Assembly (NCBI GenBank): GCA_014654115.1
Contig: JACWDO010000002.1
Coordinates: forward strand, 1 to 64,000
Direction of reading: 5' to 3'
DNA length: 64,000 nucleotides
DNA from: Pelagibacterales bacterium SAG-MED17
Lineage (GTDB): Bacteria; Pseudomonadota; Alphaproteobacteria; Pelagibacterales; Pelagibacteraceae
A program made the position numbers and the translations under genes. Under the pieces are notes generated by a model. It had not been told where the DNA came from, did no database searches, and saw nothing but the letters and a program-made list of their open reading frames with translations. This document shows positions 38,730 to 49,412 of this stretch, piece after piece; the stretch's first letter is position 1, and each line of letters begins with the position of its first letter.

Positions 38730-39578
38730 ATGGAAATAGAAAAAATTGTACCTAGAGATGGTCCTCCCATCGAAGAAGTAAAAAAATATATAGATAAATA
38801 TAAAGATGAATTAATCGTCATTAAATATGGAGGAAATGTTTTTATTGATAGAAATATTTTTAATAATTTTATTTCAGATTTAAGTATATTAAATAAACTA
38901 GGACTTTCGATAGTAATAGTTCATGGAGGTGGTCCTAGAATAAAAAGAGAACTAGAAAAGTCAAACATTAAATCAAAATTTATAAGAGGTTTAAGAGTAA
39001 CTGACGAAAAAATTATAAATATTGTTGAAGACGTACTTATTGATTTTAATGAAGATATTGTAAACTCTTTGAGTGAAAAAGATTCTAAAGCAGTCTCAAT
39101 TAATACAAGGAAAAATAATGTAATTGAAGTTATTCCAGAAACGGAAGAGCTCGGGTTTGTTGGAATACCAAATCAAATTAAGGTAGATATAATAAAAGAT
39201 ATAATTAAAAAAAATTCAATTCCTATAATATCTCCTTTGGGTTTAGATAAAAATAATCAAACATATAATATAAATGGAGATACAGCTGCTGGCGCTATAG
39301 CCAAATCCTTAAAATGTAGAAGACTATTGTTGATGACAAATGTAGAAGGTGTTTTAAATAAAGAAAAGAAATTAATTGAAGAGATTTCCTCGTCTGAAAT
39401 TTTAGAAATGATTAATAATGAAACTATCACAGAAGGTATGATACCAAAGATTAATACTTGTTTAGATGCTGTAAATAATGATGTAACAGGTGTTGGAATT
39501 ATTGATGGGAGAAAAAAATATTCAATTCTATATGAATTATTTTCAGATAAAGGTGCTGGTACTTTAATAAGAAAATGA
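38730..39578 (+). CDS. argB: Acetylglutamate kinase
   Basis: VIKYGGNVF, IVHGGGPRIKREL, YNINGDTAAGAIAKSL; start corrected to MEIEK, directly after the yidC stop. Confidence 0.93.
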   Translation: MEIEKIVPRDGPPIEEVKKYIDKYKDELIVIKYGGNVFIDRNIFNNFISDLSILNKLGLSIVIVHGGGPRIKRELEKSNIKSKFIRGLRVTDEKIINIVEDVLIDFNEDIVNSLSEKDSKAVSINTRKNNVIEVIPETEELGFVGIPNQIKVDIIKDIIKKNSIPIISPLGLDKNNQTYNINGDTAAGAIAKSLKCRRLLLMTNVEGVLNKEKKLIEEISSSEILEMINNETITEGMIPKINTCLDAVNNDVTGVGIIDGRKKYSILYELFSDKGAGTLIRK

Positions 39579-40237
39579 AAAACTTAAAAAATATTTTGTT
39601 TGATTGTGATGGTGTACTTTATCAAGATTTGGAGTCGGTATTTGGACAAGTAAGCAAAAGAATGACACAATATATATCTGAAAAATTAAAGATTAATTTA
39701 GTAGAAGCTAAAGAGTTACAAAAAAATTATTTTCACAAATATGATACGAGTCTTAACGGATTAATGATACATCATGATATTCCTCCTAAAGAGTTTTTAC
39801 ATTTTGTTCATGACATTGATTTATCATTTATGGAAAAAGATGTTGTTTTAAGAAACGAAATTGAAAAATTAAACTTAAGAAAGTTTGTTTTTACTAATGG
39901 AAGCAAGGAGCACGTTAAGAATATTACCTCTCATTTAGGGATTGATGATTTATTTGAGGGCATATTTGATATTGTTGATGCAGAATATCACCCTAAACCT
40001 GCAGCGAAAGCATTTGATCTGATGGTAAAAAAGTTTGATATTGATCCAAATGAGACAATTTATATCGAAGATATTGCTAAAAATTTATCAATTGGTAAGG
40101 AAAGAGGTGCTACAACAGTCTGGTTAATCAATGATGAATATTGGGGTAAAAAAGAATCTCATAAAGACTATATTGACTATAAAATAGAAAATCTCTCTTT
40201 ATTTTTAAAAGAAATAAGGTTATTAAAAAACTCATAA
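39575..40237 (+). CDS. HAD-family pyrimidine 5'-nucleotidase-like hydrolase
   Basis: [57 protein letters not shown]. Confidence 0.85.
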   Translation: MKNLKNILFDCDGVLYQDLESVFGQVSKRMTQYISEKLKINLVEAKELQKNYFHKYDTSLNGLMIHHDIPPKEFLHFVHDIDLSFMEKDVVLRNEIEKLNLRKFVFTNGSKEHVKNITSHLGIDDLFEGIFDIVDAEYHPKPAAKAFDLMVKKFDIDPNETIYIEDIAKNLSIGKERGATTVWLINDEYWGKKESHKDYIDYKIENLSLFLKEIRLLKNS

Positions 40238-40241
40238 AATT

Positions 40242-41069
40242 ATGAGTTTAGAAAATATAATAAATGAAGCTTGGGAAAATAGAGATCAAGTAAATCCCTC
40301 TTCAGACCAGTCTTTAAAAGACACCATAAATCAAGTGATTGATGATTTAGATTGTGGAAAATCAAGAGTTGCAGAAAAAATAAATGGGGAGTGGATAACA
40401 CATCAACATTTAAAAAAAGCAATCATGTTAAGTTTTAGATTATATCCAATGGAAAATTTAAATGGCCCATACAGTAGCTGGTACGATAAAGCTCATTTAC
40501 TGAAAGGTAAAACAGCTGGATGGACGAAAGATGATCACGAAAAAGCAGGCTTTAGGATGGTGCCAAACTCTCCAGTTAGAAAAGGAAGTTTTGTTGGTAA
40601 GAATGCAGTTTTAATGCCATGCTACGTTAACATTGGAGCATATATAGACGAAGGAACAATGATAGACACATTTGCAAGAGCAGGAAGTTGCAGTCAAATA
40701 GGAAAAAATTGTCATATCTCAGCAGGTTCTGGTGTAGGTGGAGTTTTAGAACCTGCGCAGGCGCTTCCAACTATTATAGAAGATAATGTTTTTTTAGGTG
40801 CGATGTCTGAAGTTGTAGAAGGTGTAATTGTAGGAGAGGGATCTGTACTAAGTATGGGAATGTACATAGGACAATCTACAAAAATTGTTAATAGAAAAAC
40901 TGGAGAAATTATTTATGGTAAAATACCTCCTTATTCAGTTGTTGTACCAGGTTCTCTTCCTGATAAAAATAATTCATCTGCACCTTCTCTATATTGTGCA
41001 GTGATAATTAAACAAGTAGATGAAAAAACTAGATCTAAAACTTCTATTAACGATCTCTTGAGAGAATAG
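40242..41069 (+). CDS. dapD: 2,3,4,5-tetrahydropyridine-2,6-dicarboxylate N-succinyltransferase
   Basis: Left-handed beta-helix; [49 protein letters not shown]. Confidence 0.95.
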   Translation: MSLENIINEAWENRDQVNPSSDQSLKDTINQVIDDLDCGKSRVAEKINGEWITHQHLKKAIMLSFRLYPMENLNGPYSSWYDKAHLLKGKTAGWTKDDHEKAGFRMVPNSPVRKGSFVGKNAVLMPCYVNIGAYIDEGTMIDTFARAGSCSQIGKNCHISAGSGVGGVLEPAQALPTIIEDNVFLGAMSEVVEGVIVGEGSVLSMGMYIGQSTKIVNRKTGEIIYGKIPPYSVVVPGSLPDKNNSSAPSLYCAVIIKQVDEKTRSKTSINDLLRE

Positions 41070-41074
41070 TTTTG

Positions 41075-42232
41075 ATGAAAATTATAAATGAACTTCAGTT
41101 AGCTAAAGAGCTAATTAGATTTCCAACTGTAACTCCTATAGATGCCGGAATAATGAAATTTTTGGAAAAGAAATTAAAAAAACTTGGATTTAAAACTAAA
41201 ATTCTAGAGTTCAAAGAAAAAGGAAATGCTCCAGTTAAAAATCTTTATGCAAGATTAGGGAACAAAAGTCCTAATTTTTGTTATGCTGGACATCTTGATG
41301 TTGTTCCTGCTGGAAATTTAAGAGATTGGACAGTAAATCCATTTAAACCATCAATTAAAAATGGACATTTAATTGGAAGAGGTGCAAATGATATGAAAAG
41401 CTCAATAGCAGCATTTGTGGCTGCTATAAGTGTTTTTGTTGAAAAAAATAGAGGATTTAATGGATCGATAAGTCTTTTAATCACTGGAGATGAGGAAGGT
41501 GTTGCCATTAATGGAACCAAAAAAGTTGTAGACTATTTAAAAAAGAAACGAGAGAAAATAGATTTTTGCTTGGTTGGAGAGCCAACTAATCCTAATAAAT
41601 TAGGTGAAATGATTAAAATTGGTCGAAGAGGAAGTATGAACGGTCGATTAACAGTTACAGGAGTTCAGGGGCATGTAGCATATCCTCATAGAGCAAATAA
41701 CCCTTCGACTGCTCTAGTGAGAATGCTTAAAGAACTAAAAGATTTACAATTTGACAAAGGCACGAAGGATTTTCAACCAACAAATCTTGAAATTACAAAA
41801 ATTAATATAAATAATACTGCAGACAATGTAATTCCAGGTCTTGCATATGCTTCATTTAATATAAGATTTAATAATATGCATACTTCAAATTCCATTAAAA
41901 AAAAAATTAATAAAATTTTAAAAAAAATATGTAATAAAACTAAATCTAAATATAAAATTGATTATAGTGTTTCAGGTGAAGCTTTTCTTACAAAGCCTAA
42001 TAGTACAACATTTATGATACAAAATGTTATTAAAAAAATTACTAAAATAAAACCTAAACTTTCAACTACTGGAGGCACATCAGATGCAAGGTTCATTAGG
42101 AAAATAGCTCCTTGTTTAGAATTTGGCTTAGTAGGAAAAACTATGCATAAAGTTGATGAGGCTGTCTCGCTAACTGATTTAAAAAAATTGAGTTTAATAT
42201 ACTCAAAAGTTTTAAATAATTATTTTAAGTGA
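41075..42232 (+). CDS. dapE: Succinyl-diaminopimelate desuccinylase
   Basis: YAGHLDVVPAG, GRGANDMKSSIAAF, ITGDEEG, LSTTGGTSDARF. Confidence 0.93.
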   Translation: MKIINELQLAKELIRFPTVTPIDAGIMKFLEKKLKKLGFKTKILEFKEKGNAPVKNLYARLGNKSPNFCYAGHLDVVPAGNLRDWTVNPFKPSIKNGHLIGRGANDMKSSIAAFVAAISVFVEKNRGFNGSISLLITGDEEGVAINGTKKVVDYLKKKREKIDFCLVGEPTNPNKLGEMIKIGRRGSMNGRLTVTGVQGHVAYPHRANNPSTALVRMLKELKDLQFDKGTKDFQPTNLEITKININNTADNVIPGLAYASFNIRFNNMHTSNSIKKKINKILKKICNKTKSKYKIDYSVSGEAFLTKPNSTTFMIQNVIKKITKIKPKLSTTGGTSDARFIRKIAPCLEFGLVGKTMHKVDEAVSLTDLKKLSLIYSKVLNNYFK

Positions 42233-43158
42233 AGACTGGTCTAATCACTTCAGATACTTATAAGAACCATAATACTGGGAATGGCCATCCAGAAAAAATT
42301 GATAGGGTTACCGCAATAATTGATAACTTTAAAAAAGTAGATAACAAAAATCTTATATGGAAAAAACCAAGTAAATTTGATGAATTTTTTTTAAATAAAA
42401 CCCATTCAAAAGACTATATTAATCATGTTAAACAGTCTTTTCCAAAAAAAGGTTTGGTATTTTTAGATGGTGATACAATTATTTCCCCTGGTAGTAAAGA
42501 TGCTACTAAAGATGCAGTAGGTTCAATTATTACAGCAATAGATGGAGTACAAAATAAAGAATTTAAGAATGCTTTTTGTGCTGTAAGACCCCCAGGTCAT
42601 CATGCAGAAAAAGGGAAAGCTATGGGATTTTGTATCTATAATAATGTAGCAGTTGGCGCTAATTATCTAATTGAAAAGTATAAATACAAAAAAATTGCAA
42701 TAATTGATTTTGATGTTCACCATGGTAATGGAACTCAAGATATTTTTTATGATAATGAAAAAGTATTATATGTTTCTACTCACCAATACCCTTATTACCC
42801 CGGCTCAGGTTCACATAAAGAAAATGGAAAATTTAATAATGTATTAAATATTCCGCTAGAAGCTGGAACAACATCTGAAGTATATTTAAATGCATATGAA
42901 AATGTTTTAAATAAAATAAAACAGTTCAAACCTGAATTTTTGTTATTTTCGGCGGGTTTTGATTCACATATTGACGATCCGTTAGCACAAATGAGATTAG
43001 GTACAGAAGATTTTTATAAAATTACCAAAAGAACTTTGGAATATTCTAAATCTTTTTGTAATGGTAGGGTCGTTTCAATTCTTGAAGGCGGTTATGATCT
43101 TAAAGCCTTACAAAATAGTACTCAAAGGCATGTTGATGCGTTGATAGAATTTAATTGA
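42229..43158 (+). CDS. Histone deacetylase-fold family protein (class II HDAC/HDAH-like)
   Basis: RPPGHHAEKGKAMGFCIYNNVAVGA, IDFDVHHGNGTQDIFY, SAGFDSHIDDPLAQM, EGGYDL; GTG start. Confidence 0.92.
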   Translation: MKTGLITSDTYKNHNTGNGHPEKIDRVTAIIDNFKKVDNKNLIWKKPSKFDEFFLNKTHSKDYINHVKQSFPKKGLVFLDGDTIISPGSKDATKDAVGSIITAIDGVQNKEFKNAFCAVRPPGHHAEKGKAMGFCIYNNVAVGANYLIEKYKYKKIAIIDFDVHHGNGTQDIFYDNEKVLYVSTHQYPYYPGSGSHKENGKFNNVLNIPLEAGTTSEVYLNAYENVLNKIKQFKPEFLLFSAGFDSHIDDPLAQMRLGTEDFYKITKRTLEYSKSFCNGRVVSILEGGYDLKALQNSTQRHVDALIEFN

Positions 43159-43189
43159 TAATATTTTTTTAAGTACTAAACACAAATAT

Positions 43190-43663
43190 ATGAAATTATA
43201 TAAGATTAAAAAGTCTGATATTGATAAAAAAGGTAAAGGACTTTACGCCACAAGAGATATAAAAGAAGGTGAAAAAATAATAGATTACATTGGTAAATTA
43301 ATTACCAAAAAACAAACTGAGAATTCTGACAAATACGATAACAGTAAGCCAATATATTTATTTACAGTAAATAAAAGATATGATCTTGATGGGGATTTTC
43401 CATGGAATACAGCTGGCCTAATAAATCACGCATGTGAAAATAATTGTGATTACGATGGTAAGGGGCTTAAAATTTGGGTTAAGGCTGTAAAAGATATTAA
43501 AAAAGGCGAGGAATTAACTTGTGACTATGGATTTGGTTATGACAAAGATTACAAACAATTTCCTTGTAAATGTAAGTCAAAAAATTGTTGTGGTTATATC
43601 GTAAGAGCAGAATCTAGGTGGAGAATTAATAAAAAATTCTCAATGGGTAATAGGAAAAATTAG
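43190..43663 (+). CDS. SET-domain protein, candidate lysine methyltransferase with post-SET cysteines
   Basis: KGLYATRDIKEGEKI, NHACENNCDY, GEELTCDYGFGY, CKCKSKNCCGYIVR. Confidence 0.9.
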   Translation: MKLYKIKKSDIDKKGKGLYATRDIKEGEKIIDYIGKLITKKQTENSDKYDNSKPIYLFTVNKRYDLDGDFPWNTAGLINHACENNCDYDGKGLKIWVKAVKDIKKGEELTCDYGFGYDKDYKQFPCKCKSKNCCGYIVRAESRWRINKKFSMGNRKN

Positions 43664-44400
43664 TATAAAACTTTTTTTAAAAATAATCCTTCCGCTGGTG
43701 CTGGCGGTGCACATAAATTTCTATTTTTGGATTTAATTACACTTGTAAATTTTTTTAATGTCCACTTTTTTTCACCAATATATTTTAAACAACCAACCAT
43801 TGATCTAACTTGTTGTTTTAAAAATGATTGAGATCTAAAATTTAATTCAATTTTGTTTTTTGTCTTTTTAATTTTAACTGATTTAATTGATCTTATTGGG
43901 CTCTTTGCATTACATCCAGATGCTCTAAAAGTTGAAAAATCATGAGTTCCAATTAACTTTTTTGCTGCTTTTTTCATTATCTCTAATTCGAGATTTTTAA
44001 TAACAAACCATCCTCGCTTATTTTGAAGGATCGGTTTACTTAATTGATTGAAAATAACATATTTATAAACTCTCTCTTTTGCAGAAAAACGTGCATGAAA
44101 TTTCATATTTTTTCTTTTTATTTTTAAAATTGCTATCTCGTATTTATTTAAAAAATAATTAATTGATTTTAAAAATTTATTTAAATTTTGAATTTTTTCA
44201 GTAACATCAAAATGTGCAGATTGCTCAATTGCATGAACACCGGTATCTGTTCTTCCCGAACCAATAAGTGTAATTTTTTCATTTAAAAGATATGAAATTT
44301 TTTTTTGAATTAATCCTTGTATAGTTTTGCCTTTTGTTTGTACTTGCCAACCTATAAAAGAAGATCCAACATATTCTATTAGAATTTGATATCTGAACAT
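43660..44400 (-). CDS. truA: tRNA pseudouridine(38-40) synthase
   Basis: IEYVGSSFIGWQVQ, GSGRTDTGVHAIEQSAHFD, RSFLKQQVRSMVG-type C-terminus. Confidence 0.94.
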   Translation of the reverse strand: MFRYQILIEYVGSSFIGWQVQTKGKTIQGLIQKKISYLLNEKITLIGSGRTDTGVHAIEQSAHFDVTEKIQNLNKFLKSINYFLNKYEIAILKIKRKNMKFHARFSAKERVYKYVIFNQLSKPILQNKRGWFVIKNLELEIMKKAAKKLIGTHDFSTFRASGCNAKSPIRSIKSVKIKKTKNKIELNFRSQSFLKQQVRSMVGCLKYIGEKKWTLKKFTSVIKSKNRNLCAPPAPAEGLFLKKVLY

Positions 44401-44402
44401 GT

Positions 44403-45323
44403 TTAATTCAAATCAGTGCCTTTAATAATTTGACTACCACGCAGAAATTCCTTAGTTTTTTGAACTGTTTTACCTTGTCTTTGTATCTCAATGGTCTTTA
44501 TTGAATTTTCACCACAACCAATTTCAAAATTATCTGATAAGACATATCCTGATTTTCCACTTAAAATTGATTTTTCTGCTTTTAGTATCTTGTATCTTTC
44601 TCCTTTAAATTCAAACCAGCCTCCTGGATTAGGATATAGACCATTAATTTTCCCTATTATTTTTAAATTACTGTCCTCCCAATTTATTTTTCCTTCTTCT
44701 TTTTTAATTTTTTTTGCATATGTAGATTTGCTATGATCTTGTTCTTTAAAATGTGCTTTGTTATCAAATATTTCATCAATATTTTGTAGTATTTTTTCAG
44801 ATGCTAAATTACTTAGTCTTTGAGACAGATCCTCACTATTTTCATTTTCTAAAATATTTATAGAATATTGATTACAGATGGGACCAGAGTCTAAACCCTC
44901 ATTAATTTTCATTATAGAAATACCTGTTGATGTTTCATTATTCATAATTGCTCTTTGAATGGGAGCTGCACCTCGTAATTTTGGTAAAAGTGAATAATGA
45001 ATATTTATCCATCCATATTTTGGAATTTCTAAAATATCTTTTTTAAGAATCTGCCCGTAAGCAACAACGATACCTAAACTTATATTTTGTTTATGAAGAA
45101 ATTTTTTTTCTTCAATATTATCTAATACAATTGGAGTTCTAACAGGAATATTTAATATTTCAGCCATTATATGAACGGGTGACTTATTTAATCTGTGCCC
45201 TCTATTTGATGCTACAGGCGGTTGAGTATAAACAACCTCAATATCAAAACCATTTTGATACAATGATTTGAGTATTTGCGCAGAAATTGTGGGGGTACCC
45301 ATGAAAGCAATTTTTTTGCTCAT
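44403..45323 (-). CDS. fmt: Methionyl-tRNA formyltransferase
   Basis: IAFMGTPTISAQILKSL, VVAYGQILKKDILEIPKYGWINIHYSLLPKLRGAAPIQRAI. Confidence 0.95.
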   Translation of the reverse strand: MSKKIAFMGTPTISAQILKSLYQNGFDIEVVYTQPPVASNRGHRLNKSPVHIMAEILNIPVRTPIVLDNIEEKKFLHKQNISLGIVVAYGQILKKDILEIPKYGWINIHYSLLPKLRGAAPIQRAIMNNETSTGISIMKINEGLDSGPICNQYSINILENENSEDLSQRLSNLASEKILQNIDEIFDNKAHFKEQDHSKSTYAKKIKKEEGKINWEDSNLKIIGKINGLYPNPGGWFEFKGERYKILKAEKSILSGKSGYVLSDNFEIGCGENSIKTIEIQRQGKTVQKTKEFLRGSQIIKGTDLN

Positions 45324-45844
45324 TAAACAATAATTCTATCAGAAGGATTTTTTCTTTTTGATAATTTTTTAACAATCATTGTTTTTTTCAATTTTGATAA
45401 GTAGTCTATAAATAAAATTCCTTCAAGATGATCCATTTCATGTTGTATGCAAGTTGCAAGGAGCCCATCTGCTTTTAAAACTTTACTTTCTCCATTATAA
45501 TCTAAATATTCAACCTCACAATATTTAGGCCTGTCAACTTCTGCAAAATAATCTGGAACAGATAAACATCCCTCTTCATATGTTATTTTTTCTTTATCTT
45601 TGTTGTTAATTTTAGGATTTACAAAATACATTGGATTTTTCTTTCCATCTTTTGAAATATCCATCACTATAATCCTTTTAGGGATACCAATTTGAATTGC
45701 TGCTAAACCAATACCATTAGCTGCATACATTGTTTCCAACATGTCATTCATTAACTTTCTTTCTTCATTACCCACAGATGACACTGGTTTTGAGACCTGT
45801 CTTAAAATCTCGTTTGGTTCTGTTATAATAGTTTTTATTGTCAT
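45323..45844 (-). CDS. def: Peptide deformylase
   Basis: GIGLAAIQIG, EEGCLSVPDYFAEV, IQHEMDHLEGILFIDYLS. Confidence 0.96.
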   Translation of the reverse strand: MTIKTIITEPNEILRQVSKPVSSVGNEERKLMNDMLETMYAANGIGLAAIQIGIPKRIIVMDISKDGKKNPMYFVNPKINNKDKEKITYEEGCLSVPDYFAEVDRPKYCEVEYLDYNGESKVLKADGLLATCIQHEMDHLEGILFIDYLSKLKKTMIVKKLSKRKNPSDRIIV

Positions 45845-45860
45845 GATTGATTAAAGTATT

Positions 45861-47597
45861 TTAAACTTTTAATGGAAGAATTTCCAACAATAGTTCGTTT
45901 CTCAAGCTAATTAACTTTGTTCTATTCATAACTTCAATTATTAAATTTAGCGTTTCACTATTTAATTCATTCAATTCTTTTTCACCAATAATCTCAACTA
46001 ATTTTAATAAAATCATGCCCAATTCCTTATTCTCTATCATTTTGTCATATTCAGAATTTAATTCAGATTTATATTGAGAGAATTCATCAATTTGATCTAT
46101 TTGAATTCCATCTGATCTCAATGATTGCAGTAATACAACATCTTTAAAGTTGAAAGAGTAATTTTTATCTTTTTTCATCTTTGACAATAAATTATCAGTT
46201 AATTTTTGTGTTTTAGGTAAGCTTTGCTTATTCAAAAAATAATTTAATACCTTTGATTGATGAAAAACTTCATTATTAAACTTAATCTTATTTTTTCTAT
46301 TTTCTTCAGTAATTAGATTAGTTTGATAGAAATCAGAAAACTTTGCAGGAATTTCTTTTTTATCCATTTTTTTCAATAACTTAGATAATTCATCATCAAA
46401 TGATTTTTTAAAATTTGAGGTTTCAAAGGAGTTATTCAATTTTGATAACAGTAAAAGTTTATTTTCTAGATTATCTGTTAGTAAAAACCTCTGATACATT
46501 AGAGCTCTTCCTTCATAATCTGTTAAATTTTTTAATGCATCTTCATAATTAATAAGGTCATCAATCTCATATTGGAATTTTTTGTACAAATTCAACAAAT
46601 CGCTTTCATCAAAAATACCTTCACTAGTTGCTTTCTCTAAAAACTTAACCTGATCAATATCACTAAGGTTAAAATCATTTAAATTTTTAAGCAAATTAGA
46701 GTTAGACAAATATTTCCAAATAAATTCATCAGACTCTACGGATGGATAATATAAAAAATTCTTATCTGTTTTGTGAGATAGGTGAAAATAAAGAACATTT
46801 TCATCAGACAATATAAAGTTATTATCCTCATATCCCATCAATACTTCAAACTTTTGAACAAAAAAATTATTCAAAGGGGCTAGCTCAGAGTTAAGATCAA
46901 ACAACAACTGAGCCTCATCCTTTTTATCTTGAGTTATTAAACAGTAAATTTTGAAATATGTTAAGTATTCATCAGTTATTAATCTTAAACTATCAATAGA
47001 AGAGCATGAATTTTCTATCTTATTTAATGATAAATAGTAATCAGCTATATGTTTTATGAGTCTCTCTTTATCTTTAATTGATGAATTTTTTTGAATAAAT
47101 TCCTCAACTAAATCAAAATCTTTTTTTTTAATTAGATGATCAAGTGTAAAATTTTCAAATTCGTCTACTGATAGGTTTTGATTTGGAATATAAGAGTTTG
47201 TTAATAATGCTACATCCATTAACCTTTCAGAGAAACTTGATAAATTTTTAGAATTAATTCTTTCAAGTAGCTTTTTAATTTCTATTCCATCTGTTTTTGA
47301 CCACATGTCAAGGTTTAGATCATTTTCATCAGGATCAAATAATCCAGCCAACAAAGCATTTGAAGTATCTAAATTTTGATCTACTACAATATTTTCATCA
47401 GAAAGTTTTACTTTGATACCTTCAAGCTTGTTTGTGTTGGTAGATTTATCAACATTATTAGTTGATCTATTTTTGGTAGCCTCTTTTTTTTCTATTTCTG
47501 ACCAAATTTCTTTAATTTCTTGTGCCTGAGTAGATTGAATAAATATAAAAAAAAATACAGAAATTAAAATCTTACTTAATTGTTTTGAAATTTTCAT
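45861..47597 (-). CDS. Large secreted/exported hypothetical protein
   Basis: Long ORF with signal peptide MKISKQLSKILISVFFFIFIQSTQA; helical, Asn/Lys/Leu-rich; start placed at MKISKQ. Confidence 0.65.
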   Translation of the reverse strand: MKISKQLSKILISVFFFIFIQSTQAQEIKEIWSEIEKKEATKNRSTNNVDKSTNTNKLEGIKVKLSDENIVVDQNLDTSNALLAGLFDPDENDLNLDMWSKTDGIEIKKLLERINSKNLSSFSERLMDVALLTNSYIPNQNLSVDEFENFTLDHLIKKKDFDLVEEFIQKNSSIKDKERLIKHIADYYLSLNKIENSCSSIDSLRLITDEYLTYFKIYCLITQDKKDEAQLLFDLNSELAPLNNFFVQKFEVLMGYEDNNFILSDENVLYFHLSHKTDKNFLYYPSVESDEFIWKYLSNSNLLKNLNDFNLSDIDQVKFLEKATSEGIFDESDLLNLYKKFQYEIDDLINYEDALKNLTDYEGRALMYQRFLLTDNLENKLLLLSKLNNSFETSNFKKSFDDELSKLLKKMDKKEIPAKFSDFYQTNLITEENRKNKIKFNNEVFHQSKVLNYFLNKQSLPKTQKLTDNLLSKMKKDKNYSFNFKDVVLLQSLRSDGIQIDQIDEFSQYKSELNSEYDKMIENKELGMILLKLVEIIGEKELNELNSETLNLIIEVMNRTKLISLRNELLLEILPLKV

Positions 47598-47754
47598 TTG
47601 ATAAAATTTTTTCAATTTGTTTATTTGGGGCAGGCAAATTAATCTGATTAATCAATATAAAGCCAAATACAATTATGAAAATGGCTATTATAATTTTTAA
47701 AATTATCCTAAAACTAAAAATTTTGTCTTTACTTGTATTTTTTGTAAATTGCAT
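47572..47754 (-). CDS. Small single-TM hypothetical protein
   Basis: MQFTKNTSKDKIFSFRIILKIIIAIFIIVFGFILINQINLPAPNKQIEKILSNENFKTIK; start chosen at MQFTK; divergent from aroK. Confidence 0.55.
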   Translation of the reverse strand: MQFTKNTSKDKIFSFRIILKIIIAIFIIVFGFILINQINLPAPNKQIEKILSNENFKTIK

Positions 47755-47809
47755 ATAATTTAATAATTTCAAAATAAGACATATTTGTGTTTTTTCAATA
47801 TAGAAACTC

Positions 47810-48322
47810 ATGAAATCAGATAAAAATATTGTATTAATTGGAATGATGGGATCTGGAAAATCGTCAATTGGTAAAATTTTGTCAAAAAAATTAAAATTAA
47901 CTTTTGTTGATATTGATCAAAAAATTGAAGAATTTGAAGGTTTACAAATATTAGAAATTTTTAAAAAAAAAGGAGAGAATTATTTTCGTAAAATTGAAGA
48001 AAAAATATCTTTAAAATTTCTTAGTTCAGAAAATTCTGTAATTTCCTTAGGTGGAGGAGGTTTTATAAATGTATCAATTAGAAAAATGTGTGAGAAAAAT
48101 TGTTTATCTATTTGGCTAGATTGGAAAAATGAAACAATAATAAATAGGATATATAAAAGCAAAAAAAGACCATTGGCTATGAAGCTTACTAAGGGTCAAA
48201 TTAACGATTTAATAAAAGAACGATCAAAATTTTATAGTTTAGCAGATCAAAGGATTAATTGTGATAAGTTAGACAAAGTTGAAATTATAAATAAGATATT
48301 AGATATTCATGAAAACAAATAA
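47810..48322 (+). CDS. aroK: Shikimate kinase
   Basis: LIGMMGSGKSSIGKIL, FVDIDQKIE, FRKIEEK, SLGGGGF. Confidence 0.93.
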   Translation: MKSDKNIVLIGMMGSGKSSIGKILSKKLKLTFVDIDQKIEEFEGLQILEIFKKKGENYFRKIEEKISLKFLSSENSVISLGGGGFINVSIRKMCEKNCLSIWLDWKNETIINRIYKSKKRPLAMKLTKGQINDLIKERSKFYSLADQRINCDKLDKVEIINKILDIHENK

Positions 48323-49412
48323 AATTAAAATTAAAACCAGCACTAAGAACTATTCAATTATAATTGGAAGAGATTTAATAGGTAAAATTGATAAAGTCTT
48401 GAAAACTAATAGACTAAAATTTGATAAATGTTTGATTGTTACAGACAAAAATATACCCCCCAAATTTAAAAGGCTTTTATACAAAAAGTTAAAAACAAAT
48501 AAACTTTTTAAAATAGAAATGATAGCATCAGAAAAAAACAAAAATTATAGAGCAATTGAAAAAATTCATGCAATTTTATTTCAAAATAGATTTAATCGAG
48601 AAGATTGTGTTATTTCTTTTGGTGGGGGAATAATTGGAGATATAGTTGGGTTTGCATCGAGTACGTTTAAAAGAGGTATAAAATTTGTAAATATTCCATC
48701 AACTTTACTGTCTCAGGTAGACTCATCCATTGGGGGAAAAACAGGTGTAAATAATAAATTTGGAAAAAATTTGATTGGAAGTTTTTATCAACCCGATTTA
48801 GTAGTTTCTGATATGAATATTTTAGATTCTTTACCAGAAAGAGAAATTATTTGTGGATATGCTGAAATTTTAAAAAGTAGTATTATAGATAGCTTTAATA
48901 GCTTTCTTTATCTAGATAAGAATTTAAAAAAAATTTTAAAATTAAAATCACCCTTCATTGAAAGATCCATAATTCAAAGCTGTAATTTAAAAAAAAAGGT
49001 TGTGGAAAAAGATGAAAGAGAGAAAAACTATAGAAAGGTATTAAATTTAGGTCATACCTTTGCTCACTCTTATGAGTCAACCTTAGGTTTTTCTAAAAAA
49101 TTAAATCATGGAGAGGCTGTAATCTTAGGTATTAAAAATGCAGTAGAATTTAGTTTTAAAAAGAAGTTTTTGTCAAAACAAAAATTAAATGGCATTTTAA
49201 AGCATATTGATAGAATTGGAATGAAACTAAATATTAGTAACTTATTTAAAAAAAAACATGTAACAGAAATTATGAATTATATGAAAAGTGATAAAAAAAA
49301 TAATTCAAATAATATTAACTTGATCTTAATAAAAGATTTTGGAAAGATAATGACAGACTTTCAAATAAGCCCATCAAACTTAAAAAAATATATTTCTAAT
49401 TATTTAAATTAA
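48309..49412 (+). CDS. aroB: 3-dehydroquinate synthase
   Basis: ISFGGGIIGDIVGFASSTFKRGIKFVNIPSTLLSQVDSSIGGKTGVN, LNLGHTFAHSYE, LNHGEAVILGI. Confidence 0.95.
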   Translation: MKTNKIKIKTSTKNYSIIIGRDLIGKIDKVLKTNRLKFDKCLIVTDKNIPPKFKRLLYKKLKTNKLFKIEMIASEKNKNYRAIEKIHAILFQNRFNREDCVISFGGGIIGDIVGFASSTFKRGIKFVNIPSTLLSQVDSSIGGKTGVNNKFGKNLIGSFYQPDLVVSDMNILDSLPEREIICGYAEILKSSIIDSFNSFLYLDKNLKKILKLKSPFIERSIIQSCNLKKKVVEKDEREKNYRKVLNLGHTFAHSYESTLGFSKKLNHGEAVILGIKNAVEFSFKKKFLSKQKLNGILKHIDRIGMKLNISNLFKKKHVTEIMNYMKSDKKNNSNNINLILIKDFGKIMTDFQISPSNLKKYISNYLN

